Below, in pieces: positions 1 through 7,021 of a DNA stretch of 64,000 bases. This DNA comes from Promicromonospora sp. AC04 (lineage in GTDB: Bacteria > Actinomycetota > Actinomycetes > Actinomycetales > Cellulomonadaceae). The notes beneath the pieces are model-generated. The model saw only the letters and a list, made by a program, of their open reading frames with translations, did no database searches and was not told the DNA's origin. Each line of letters starts with the position of its first letter. Positions within the stretch are counted from its first letter, which is position 1. The stretch is taken from contig NZ_QBUG01000010.1 of assembly GCF_003058225.1 (NCBI RefSeq), positions 186,001 to 250,000 on the forward strand, given 5' to 3'. Both the position numbers and the translations under genes were made by a program.

Positions 1-50
1 TCCGGGCGCGCCCGGCGTCGTCGGGCATACGCCCACGCAGGGAGGACAAC

Positions 51-1433
51 GTGTCCACTCCGACAACGCACGACGACCAGACCCCCACCACGAGCGAGCC
101 CGCCGGCTCGACCACCACCGGCACCGCGCCGGAGGCCGCCGCGACCACGTCGTTCGTGCAGCGCCACACCGGACGCTGGATCGAGCACTGGGACCCCGAG
201 GACAAGACCCTCTGGGAGGACGGCGGACGCCGGACCGCCCGGCGCAACCTCGTGCTCTCGATCTTCGCCGAGTTCCTCGGCTTCGGCGCCTGGGCCCTGT
301 GGTCGATCGTCGTGCCGCAGCTGCCCGCCGCCGGCTTCGACCTGACCGTCGACCAGATGTTCTGGCTCATCTCGGTCCCGAGCCTCGTCGGCGCGACCCT
401 CCGCATCCCCTACACGTTCGCGGTCCCCGTGTTCGGCGGACGCAACTGGACCATCGCGTCCGCGCTGCTCCTGCTCCTGCCCACGGGCGCGCTGATCCTC
501 GTGGTCGGCGACCCGACCACGCCGTTCCCCGTCCTGCTCGTCGCCGCGGCGCTCGCGGGCCTGGGCGGCGGCAACTTCGCCTCGTCGATGGCGAACATCT
601 CCTTCTTCTTCCCCGAGAAGGAGAAGGGCGCGGCCCTGGGCTGGAACGCCGCCGGCGGCAACATCGGCACGGCGGCCGTGCAGCTCGCGGTGCCGCTCGT
701 CATCGTGACCGGGGCGGGCGTGGCGCTCGACCGGGCCGGCCTGATCTTCATCCCGTTCATCCTGCTCGCCGCGTTCCTCGCGTGGCGCTGGATGGACAAC
801 CTCACCGAGGCCAAGGCGGACCCGCGCTCGTTCGGTGTCGCGGTCCACGACAAGCACACGTGGATCATCAGCTTCATCTACATCGGAACGTTCGGGTCGT
901 TCATCGGCTACGCGGGTGCCTTCCCGACTCTGCTCAAGGGCGAGTTCCCGGAGGTCGCCCTGCCGCTCGCGTTCATGGGCGCGCTCGTGGGGTCGATCGC
1001 TCGGCCGGTCGGCGGCATCCTCGCCGACCGCGTCGGCGGCGTGGCGGTGACCCTCGGGTCCTTCGCCGTCATGGCGCTCGGCGCCATGGGCGCGATCTAC
1101 GCTCTCGGGACGGGCAGCTTCGCGATGTTCTTCGGCTCGTTCCTCGTCCTGTTCGTCGCGACGGGCATGGGCAACGGGTCCGTGTACCGGATGATCCCGG
1201 CGGTCTTCCGGGCGAGCGGCGGGACGGTGAAGGCCGCCGCCGGGTGCATCGGCATCGCCGGCGCGATCGGCGCGTTCGGCGGGTTCCTCATCCCGCGCGG
1301 GTTCGCCCTCTCCACGACCCTGGCCGGGTCGCTCGTGCCCGCGCTGTGGCTGTTCATCGGGGTGTACGCCGTGATGGCCTTCGTGACCTGGTTCGTCTAC
1401 GGCCGCGGCGCCATGGCCGAGGCACGGGTCTGA
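51..1433 (+). CDS. narK: Nitrate/nitrite MFS transporter (NarK/NasA-transporter family)
   Basis: This inner-membrane carrier imports nitrate, or exchanges it for nitrite, for the reductases encoded downstream. The 460-residue protein has a hydrophilic N-terminus of about 60 residues, then about 12 hydrophobic segments. Two glycine-rich nitrate-porter signatures are visible: GGNIGTAAVQ near residue 205 and GIAGAIGAFGGF near residue 405. The GTG start at 51 follows GGGAGGA at a good distance. The stop lies 2 nt before the nasA start, so the genes are probably co-transcribed. The promoter lies at or beyond the left edge. Assimilatory rather than respiratory use is inferred from the nas/nir neighbours. 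Confidence 0.93.
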   Translation: MSTPTTHDDQTPTTSEPAGSTTTGTAPEAAATTSFVQRHTGRWIEHWDPEDKTLWEDGGRRTARRNLVLSIFAEFLGFGAWALWSIVVPQLPAAGFDLTVDQMFWLISVPSLVGATLRIPYTFAVPVFGGRNWTIASALLLLLPTGALILVVGDPTTPFPVLLVAAALAGLGGGNFASSMANISFFFPEKEKGAALGWNAAGGNIGTAAVQLAVPLVIVTGAGVALDRAGLIFIPFILLAAFLAWRWMDNLTEAKADPRSFGVAVHDKHTWIISFIYIGTFGSFIGYAGAFPTLLKGEFPEVALPLAFMGALVGSIARPVGGILADRVGGVAVTLGSFAVMALGAMGAIYALGTGSFAMFFGSFLVLFVATGMGNGSVYRMIPAVFRASGGTVKAAAGCIGIAGAIGAFGGFLIPRGFALSTTLAGSLVPALWLFIGVYAVMAFVTWFVYGRGAMAEARV

Positions 1434-1435
1434 AC

Positions 1436-3808
1436 ATGCCCGCCTCCCCCGGAACCCTGGTCGACTCGCACTGTCCCTACTGCGCGCTGCAGTGCGGGAT
1501 GTCGCTGACGCCCGGTCCCACGACAGGACCGCGCGAGGGCGCAGCTGTGCCGAGCACGCCAGAGGTGCAGCCCCGCGACTTCCCCACCAACCGGGGCGGG
1601 CTGTGCCAGAAGGGGTGGACGTCCGCAGCGGTGCTCGGGGCGTCCGACCGGATAGTCACCCCGCTGGTCCGGGGCGACTCCGGGGAGCTCGAGCCGACGA
1701 GCTGGGACGCGGCCCTCGACCTGGTCGCGTCCCGGCTCGGCGCCCTCGCCGCGGAGCACGGGCCGGAGGCGGTCGCGGTATTCGGCGGCGGCGGGCTGAC
1801 CAACGAGAAGGCGTACGCGCTCGGCAAGTTCGCGCGCACCGTGCTGCGCACGCCGAACATCGACTACAACGGACGGTTCTGCATGGCGTCCGCGGCGGCC
1901 GGGATGAACCGGTCGTTCGGCGTCGACCGCGGCCTGCCCTTCCCGCTGGCCGACCTCGGCGGCGCCCAGGCCGTGCTGCTCCTCGGCTCGAACATCGCCG
2001 AGACCATGCCGCCGGCCGTGCAGCACCTCGCCGGGGCACGGGCGGCGGGCGGGCTCGTCGTCGTCGACCCGCGGCGGTCCGCGACGGCCCGGCTCGCCGA
2101 GGACCCGGGCTCGGGGCAGCCCGCCGAGGGCGTGCACCTCGCCCCCGTGCCCGGCACGGACCTCGCGGTCCTGCTCGGGCTGCTGCACGTGGTGCTCGCG
2201 GAAGGGCTCGCCGACAGGGTGTACCTCGAGGAGCGCACCGCCGGGTTCGACGACGTCGCCCGGTCGGTCGCCGCCTGGTGGCCGGAGCGGGTCGAGTCCG
2301 TCTCGGGCGTGCCCGCCGCCGACCTGCGGCGCGTGGCCCGGCTGCTGGCCGCCGCCGCTCCCGTGCACGGCGGCGCCGGCGCGTACGTGCTGACCGGCCG
2401 CGGCGTCGAGCAGTCCACGCAGGGCACCGCCACCGTGACCGCGTCGATCAACCTGGCGCTCGCGCTCGGCCTGCCGGGCCGGGTCGGGTCGGGGTACGGC
2501 GCGATCACCGGACAGGGCAACGGGCAGGGCGGCCGCGAGCACGGGCAGAAGGCCGACCAGCTCCCGGGCTACCGCAAGATCGACGACCCGGCGGCGCGTG
2601 CGCACGTCGCCGCCGTGTGGGGCGTCGCCCCCGAGACGCTGCCGGGCCCGGGGCTGCCCGCGGTGCAGCTCCTCAGGTCGCTCGGCGCCCCCACCGGGCC
2701 GCGAGCCCTGCTGGTGCACGGCTCCAACCTCGTGGTCAGTGCGCCCAACGCGAGCACGGTGATCGACCGGTTGAAAAGCCTCGACCTCCTGGTGGTCTGC
2801 GACTTCGTCCCGAGCGAGACGGCGCTCCTGGCCGACGTCGTGCTCCCCGTGACCCAGTGGGCCGAGGAGGAGGGCACGATGACGTCGCTCGAGGGGCGCG
2901 TCATCCGCCGTCGGGCCGCCGTCGCGGCGCCGGGCGAGGCGCGCTCCGAGCTGTGGATCCTCGCCGAGCTGGCGCGCCGCCTCGGCGCGCCCGAGTCGCT
3001 CGCCTTCCCGACCGACCCCGCAGTGGTGTTCGACGAGCTCGCCCGCGCCTCCGCGGGCGGCCCCGCCGACTACTCCGGGCTGTCCCACGCCCGGCTCGAC
3101 GCCGACGAGGCGTCCGGGGGTCCGGGCCTGTTCTGGCCGGTCCCGGCCGCCTCCGCGGACGTGTCGGCCCCTGCCGACGGGGCAGACCCCGCCGATGTGT
3201 CAGACCCACAGGTCACCCCAGTGACCTCAGCGTCTGACATGCTCGCGCACCCCGGCACGCCGCGGCTGTTCCTCGACCGCTTCGCGACCCCGGACGGGCG
3301 GGCGCGCATGGTCGCCGTCGACCACGTGGGGCCGAGCGACGAGGTGCGGCCCGGCGCCCCGTTCTACCTGGTCACGGGACGGGTGCTGCAGCACTACCAG
3401 TCGGGCGCGCAGACGCACCGTGTCGCGGAGCTGGAGCGCCTCGTGTCCGAGCCCTACGTCGAGCTGCACCCGGTGCTCGGCTACCGCATCGGGGTGCCCG
3501 ACGGCGCCCGCGTGCGCCTCACCAGCTCCCGCGGCCGGGTCGAGGCGACGGCCCGCTGGACCGACGCCGTCCGCCCCGACACCGTCTTCATGCCGTTCCA
3601 CTGGAGCGGCATCGGGTCGGTCAACCAGGTGACGACCGACGCCACCGACCCGATCTCCGGGATGCCGGAGTTCAAGGTGTGCGCGGTGGACGTCTCGGTG
3701 GTCCCGCTCGATGCCGATTCGGTCTCGGCCGAGGACGAGCCTGTTTCCGCGCGGGTCGGGCCTGTCGAGACCCACCCGCGTCCCGCACAGAAGGAGCTCT
3801 CGACATGA
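1436..3808 (+). CDS. nasA: Assimilatory nitrate reductase catalytic subunit (molybdopterin oxidoreductase)
   Basis: This cytoplasmic Mo-bis-MGD enzyme reduces nitrate to nitrite. The 790-residue protein begins with a [4Fe-4S] cysteine set (C13, C16, C20, C57; CPYCALQC then GGLCQKGW), followed by the molybdopterin domains and a C-terminal dinucleotide-binding domain from about residue 640 (VTGRVLQHYQSG). The ATG at 1436 is chosen because it directly precedes the cluster motif; the same frame is open far upstream inside narK, but that is overlap only. Residues 588-602 are encoded by a 44-bp palindromic element and sit in an Ala/Asp-rich linker between domains. The last 30 residues are low complexity and carry a second repeat-like patch. 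The stop overlaps the next start (ATGA). Confidence 0.93.
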   Translation: MPASPGTLVDSHCPYCALQCGMSLTPGPTTGPREGAAVPSTPEVQPRDFPTNRGGLCQKGWTSAAVLGASDRIVTPLVRGDSGELEPTSWDAALDLVASRLGALAAEHGPEAVAVFGGGGLTNEKAYALGKFARTVLRTPNIDYNGRFCMASAAAGMNRSFGVDRGLPFPLADLGGAQAVLLLGSNIAETMPPAVQHLAGARAAGGLVVVDPRRSATARLAEDPGSGQPAEGVHLAPVPGTDLAVLLGLLHVVLAEGLADRVYLEERTAGFDDVARSVAAWWPERVESVSGVPAADLRRVARLLAAAAPVHGGAGAYVLTGRGVEQSTQGTATVTASINLALALGLPGRVGSGYGAITGQGNGQGGREHGQKADQLPGYRKIDDPAARAHVAAVWGVAPETLPGPGLPAVQLLRSLGAPTGPRALLVHGSNLVVSAPNASTVIDRLKSLDLLVVCDFVPSETALLADVVLPVTQWAEEEGTMTSLEGRVIRRRAAVAAPGEARSELWILAELARRLGAPESLAFPTDPAVVFDELARASAGGPADYSGLSHARLDADEASGGPGLFWPVPAASADVSAPADGADPADVSDPQVTPVTSASDMLAHPGTPRLFLDRFATPDGRARMVAVDHVGPSDEVRPGAPFYLVTGRVLQHYQSGAQTHRVAELERLVSEPYVELHPVLGYRIGVPDGARVRLTSSRGRVEATARWTDAVRPDTVFMPFHWSGIGSVNQVTTDATDPISGMPEFKVCAVDVSVVPLDADSVSAEDEPVSARVGPVETHPRPAQKELST
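3197..3240 (+). repeat. 44-bp in-frame palindromic element, copy 1 (inside nasA)
   Basis: The layout is GTGTCAGAC-N5-GGTCAC-N4-GTGACC-N5-GTCTGACAT, an inverted repeat with a central 6-bp stem, a 4-nt loop and an outer 8-bp stem. It is read as V-S-D-P-Q-V-T-P-V-T-S-A-S-D in the nasA frame. Copies with the same length and spacing lie in nirD (9658) and cobA (10605), and between genes at 25798, 46094, 53276 and, imperfectly, 53883. Confidence 0.9.
3754..3772 (+). repeat. Repeat-like patch GGTCGGGCCTGTCGAGACC in the nasA C-terminus
   Basis: This 19-nt quasi-palindromic patch lies in the low-complexity end of nasA and resembles the GGTCGAG...CGTCGAG units found in the next gene at 4761-4798. Similar sequences, from memory, are dispersed in Micrococcales genomes; that link is unverified. 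Confidence 0.4.
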
Positions 3809-5457
3809 ACCTACGTGTTCCCGTGAAGGTAGTGGTGGTGGGCTTCGGGATGGTCGGCTCGCGGCTCGTCGACGAGCTGCTGCGCCGCGAGCCCGAGGCG
3901 TTCGACATCACCGTGCTCGGCAGCGAGCCGTACGAGCCGTACAACCGGGTCCTGCTCAGCGACGTGGTGGCCGGCCGCACCGACGTCGCCGCCATCACGA
4001 TGCCCCTGCCCGACGGCGCCCGCGTCAACGTGCGCCGGGGCGTCGCCGCGGCGTCGATCGACCGGGCGTCGCGGGTGGTGATCGCCGACGACGGCAGCTC
4101 GCACCCGTACGACCACGTGGTCCTCGCGACCGGCGCGGCGGCCCGCATCCCGCCGATCCCCGGCCTGCGCACGCCCGACGGCGGCCTGCCGGCCGGCGTG
4201 CACGCGCTGCGCTCCCTCGACGACGCCCGCGAGATCGTGGCCGCCACCGTGAACTCCCCGCGCGCCGTGGTGGTGGGCGGGGGCGTCCTGGGGCTGGAGG
4301 CCGCCGTCGGGCTCGCGGGCCGCGGCCTGAACGTGACGCTGATCCACAACGTGCAGTCCCTCATGGAGCGCCAGCTCGACCCCGATGCCGCCGACGTCGT
4401 CCGGGCCGGCCTGGAGGGACAGGGCGTCACCGTGCGGCCGAACAGCCTGTCCAGCGAGGTCCTCGTGGCGGGCGGCCGCGCCGTGGGCATCCGCGTCCGG
4501 GACAACGCGGGCGAGGCCCGCGACGAGGTGGTCGCCGCCCGCCTGATCGTCTTCTCCGTCGGCACCATCCCGGAGACCGGGCTCGCCGCGGCGGCGGGAC
4601 TGGCGACGGACCGCGGCATCGTCGTCGGGTACGACCTCGCGAGCCCCGACGATCCCCGCGTGTACGCGATCGGCGACTGCGCGCAGCCGCCGAACGGCTC
4701 GCGCGGGCTGGTCGCTGAAGGCTGGGACCAGGCGCGACGCCTGGCAGAACACCTGGTCTCGCTGGTCGAGCCCGTCGCCTTGCTGGTCGAGGTCGTCGAG
4801 GCCAAGTCCGTCGCGGCCGGGCCTGCCGACGTCCATCTGCGCCTGCCGCAGGACGGCGCCCAGCCCAGCATGGCCGTGCGCCTGGGCGCCCTGCTGACGA
4901 GCGGCGCCACGAGTCGCGCGCAGTCGGACCGGGGGATCGACACGCGAGGCACCGACGTCGTGAAGGTCAAGGGCGGGGCGCTCAGCGTCACCACGATGGG
5001 GGTCTGCGGGCCGTCGCGCCCGGACGGCGTGGCGCAGCGTGCGGTCCGCCTGGCCGATCCCAGGGCTGGCCGGTACATCGAGGTGGTGGTCTCCGACGGC
5101 ATCCTCGTCGGGGCGACGTGTGTGGGTGACCCGCGAGTTGCCGCCGACCTCACCGCCGCCTACACCCGGCGCACGCCCGTCCCGCTGGACCCCGCGTTCC
5201 TGCTGCTTACGCCGGTGATGCCGGCGGCGGCTCCGGCGTCGTCCCCCGAGCACATGCCGGAGGACGCGGTCGTGTGCCGCTGCAACGGTGTGACCAAGGG
5301 CGACATCGCGGGTTCGTGCGCGGCGGGTACGCACTCGGTCGACGAGGTGGTGCGCGAGACCCGGGCGACGACGGGCTGCGGCTCGTGCAAGGACGCGGTG
5401 TGCGGGCTCGTGGACTGGCTCAAGGAGAGCGCGGAGGCGGTCCCGGAGCCGGCGTGA
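3805..5457 (+). CDS. nasB: FAD-dependent oxidoreductase with C-terminal BFD-like [2Fe-2S] domain (nitrate reductase electron-transfer subunit)
   Basis: This protein probably passes electrons from NAD(P)H to NasA. It has 550 residues when started at the ATG that overlaps the nasA stop. A Rossmann FAD motif (VVVGFGMVGSR) lies at about residue 10, and a second one for NAD(P)H (VVVGGGVLGLEAA) at about 153. The C-terminus has a BFD-type cluster site (VCRCNGVTKGD ... TGCGSCKDAV, about 490-535). The arrangement matches the N-terminal half of NirB, but there is no siroheme domain. Residues of about 315-335 (LVSLVEPVALLVEVVEA) are encoded by a short tandem repeat and look like an insertion between the FAD domain and the following region. 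The symbol follows Bacillus-type usage; some would call it nasC. Confidence 0.85.
   Translation: MNLRVPVKVVVVGFGMVGSRLVDELLRREPEAFDITVLGSEPYEPYNRVLLSDVVAGRTDVAAITMPLPDGARVNVRRGVAAASIDRASRVVIADDGSSHPYDHVVLATGAAARIPPIPGLRTPDGGLPAGVHALRSLDDAREIVAATVNSPRAVVVGGGVLGLEAAVGLAGRGLNVTLIHNVQSLMERQLDPDAADVVRAGLEGQGVTVRPNSLSSEVLVAGGRAVGIRVRDNAGEARDEVVAARLIVFSVGTIPETGLAAAAGLATDRGIVVGYDLASPDDPRVYAIGDCAQPPNGSRGLVAEGWDQARRLAEHLVSLVEPVALLVEVVEAKSVAAGPADVHLRLPQDGAQPSMAVRLGALLTSGATSRAQSDRGIDTRGTDVVKVKGGALSVTTMGVCGPSRPDGVAQRAVRLADPRAGRYIEVVVSDGILVGATCVGDPRVAADLTAAYTRRTPVPLDPAFLLLTPVMPAAAPASSPEHMPEDAVVCRCNGVTKGDIAGSCAAGTHSVDEVVRETRATTGCGSCKDAVCGLVDWLKESAEAVPEPA
4761..4798 (+). repeat. Short tandem repeat inside nasB
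   Basis: Two 17-nt units, GCTGGTCGAGCCCGTCG (4761-4777) and GCTGGTCGAGGTCGTCG (4782-4798), are separated by 4 nt and preserve the nasB frame. The encoded Leu/Val/Glu stretch is at a domain boundary. Confidence 0.6.
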
Positions 5458-5493
5458 GCGGGTCGGGGAGTGCGACGTGCGCGGCTGAACCTT

Positions 5494-5523
5494 CATGACA
5501 GTGTCATCAATGACACCGTCATG
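5494..5523. promoter_or_regulatory. Tandem TGACA-type operator-like palindromes
   Basis: The 30-nt stretch is an inverted repeat of CATGAC-A-GTGTCAT and ATGACAC-C-GTCATG with a 2-nt centre and a single mismatch. It contains one perfect 13-bp palindrome (ATGACA-G-TGTCAT) and one imperfect one. It lies in the 222-nt gap between nasB and the small kinase, which otherwise shows no convincing gene. The shape is that of a dimeric repressor site, for example TetR-like; the protein is unknown. It could alternatively form a hairpin ending the nas transcript. Confidence 0.5.
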
Positions 5524-5679
5524 GATGACGGCAAGTTGGAGTGCGAATGCCTCCAGGGCCGGTGTCGACGAGCGAGTCCGTGCGTCAGGAGCCGTGATGC
5601 TCGGCCCGGACGAACTGCTCGCCCAATGGTCGTAGCCGGGCGGCGCGGCACCCATCACCACGGTCGCTATCCTCGGCCC

Positions 5680-6153
5680 ATGACGAGTCGCCTGGTGCTC
5701 ATGTGCGGCCCCGCGGGGTCGGGGAAGTCGACCTTCGCTCGCCGGCTCGAGGACGCAGGCCATGTTCTGCTGTCCATCGACGAGCTCGCATGGGCGTCCG
5801 GCATCACGCAGGACCATCCGCTGCCCGACGGCGTTGCGGCCCGTCTCGACGCGGACCTCCGCGCACAGCTCGAGCAGCTGCTGCGAGATGGGCGTGACGT
5901 CGTCGTCGACAACTCCTTCTGGTCCCGCGCGGCGCGCGACGAGTACCGGGCGATCGGCGCAGCGCACGGGGTGATCGCCGAGACCGTCTTCGTGCGCGTG
6001 CCGCGCGAGGTCGCGCTCGCCCGGGTCGCGGCGCGCGGGGGAACAGGGCCTGGCGACGTCCGGCTTACGCCTGAAGTAGCGGCCGCCTACTACGACGGTC
6101 TTGAGACTCCGACGCCGGACGAGGGTCCGCTGCGGATCGTCGACGGAGCCTGA
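5680..6153 (+). CDS. Small P-loop ATP-binding protein / kinase-like (AAA_33 type)
   Basis: The 157-residue protein starts with a Walker A motif (GPAGSGKST, residues 10-18), followed by a zeta-toxin or polynucleotide-kinase-like pattern: SIDE at about 32 and VVVDNSFWSRAARDEYR at about 72, a typical lid/acceptor region. It probably phosphorylates a small molecule or nucleic-acid end; the substrate cannot be told. The ATG at 5680 begins the domain directly, and upstream in-frame codons encode non-conserved sequence. It ends 13 nt before the convergent methyltransferase. Its link to nitrate assimilation is only positional. Confidence 0.8.
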   Translation: MTSRLVLMCGPAGSGKSTFARRLEDAGHVLLSIDELAWASGITQDHPLPDGVAARLDADLRAQLEQLLRDGRDVVVDNSFWSRAARDEYRAIGAAHGVIAETVFVRVPREVALARVAARGGTGPGDVRLTPEVAAAYYDGLETPTPDEGPLRIVDGA

Positions 6154-6166
6154 CCGCTCGCATCCG

Positions 6167-6844
6167 TCAGGCCGGGTGCGTCCACTCCAGCGTGTAGCGG
6201 AAGAACAGCCGACGCCGGAGCCGCGCGCCCGGCAGCACGTCGCGCGCGATCCGGGAGATCTCCGCGAACGTCTCGGCGGGGTCGCGCACCGGCATCGCGG
6301 GGCCGACGTCGTCCACAGGCACCGTGACGGGCTGTGGATGCTTGATCATCCCGACCAGCGGGTTGAGCACCGACGACGGGATGTCCCAGGCGAGGTCGGC
6401 CAGGCTGTTGGCCCGGGCCAGGCCGACGACAAGCAGCCGGCCGCCGGGCTCGAGCAGCTCGGAGGCGTGCCGCAGCGCGGACCCGAGCGGCAGGTGATGC
6501 AGCACCGCGATCATGGTGATCGCGTCGAACGTGCCGTCGACCTCCTCGAACCGGGCGTGGTGCACGGTGACCGCCGGGTCGTCGGCGAACCGCTCCTTCG
6601 AGACGGCGGCCATGGCGGCGTCGGCGTCCACACCCAGCACCTCGTCGAAGCTTCCGCGCTGCCGGTCCAGCAGAGCCCCGGCGCCGCAGCCGACGTCGAG
6701 CGCCCGCCGCCGTCGGGCGGGGAGCCGCCGCAGGATCCAGCCGTGGAAGTGGTCGTTGTGGCTCCACGGGTGCCGCTGGTTGATCCGGTGGAGCCAGGAT
6801 CCGGCCGCGCGGACCAGCGGACTGGGCACGGTCCGGATGTCCAT
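6167..6844 (-). CDS. Class I SAM-dependent methyltransferase
   Basis: The 225-residue cytoplasmic protein has motif I (ALDVGCGAGALLD, about residues 48-60), an acidic motif II (VLGVDADAAM) and a motif IV/post region (FDAITMIAVLHHLPL). This is the Methyltransf_11/25 layout used for small-molecule substrates. The C-terminus (PGARLRRRLFFRYTLEW) is also seen in actinobacterial UbiE-like proteins. The ATG at 6844 gives a normal length. It is divergent from nirB across a 177-nt region with a strong palindrome. Its substrate is unknown. Confidence 0.85.
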   Translation of the reverse strand: MDIRTVPSPLVRAAGSWLHRINQRHPWSHNDHFHGWILRRLPARRRRALDVGCGAGALLDRQRGSFDEVLGVDADAAMAAVSKERFADDPAVTVHHARFEEVDGTFDAITMIAVLHHLPLGSALRHASELLEPGGRLLVVGLARANSLADLAWDIPSSVLNPLVGMIKHPQPVTVPVDDVGPAMPVRDPAETFAEISRIARDVLPGARLRRRLFFRYTLEWTHPA

Positions 6845-6886
6845 GCGGCCACCGTAGCGGCGCGAAACCTGGAGTAAGCCGTCTCG

Positions 6887-6917
6887 TTAATCCAAGTTTC
6901 GCCGAAACTTGGATTAA
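6887..6917. promoter_or_regulatory. Perfect 14-bp inverted repeat between divergent promoters (candidate nirB operator)
   Basis: TTAATCCAAGTTTC and its exact reverse complement are separated by GCC. A third half-site, GAAACCTGGAGTAA, 12 of 14 identical to the right arm, lies at 6864-6877. The position between two divergent starts, the AT-rich content in a GC-rich genome and the repeated half-site favour a regulator-binding site over a terminator. Nitrogen or nitrite control of nirBD is inferred. Confidence 0.65.
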
Positions 6918-7021
6918 GGACGCCGCACTCACCGGCCCGCGACCAGCCCTGTGAGGAAGATGTTCGGCCCGGGTAACCACCGGCGCACCAGCGCGAAAAA
7001 CCAGCGACATACGGTCAAGAC

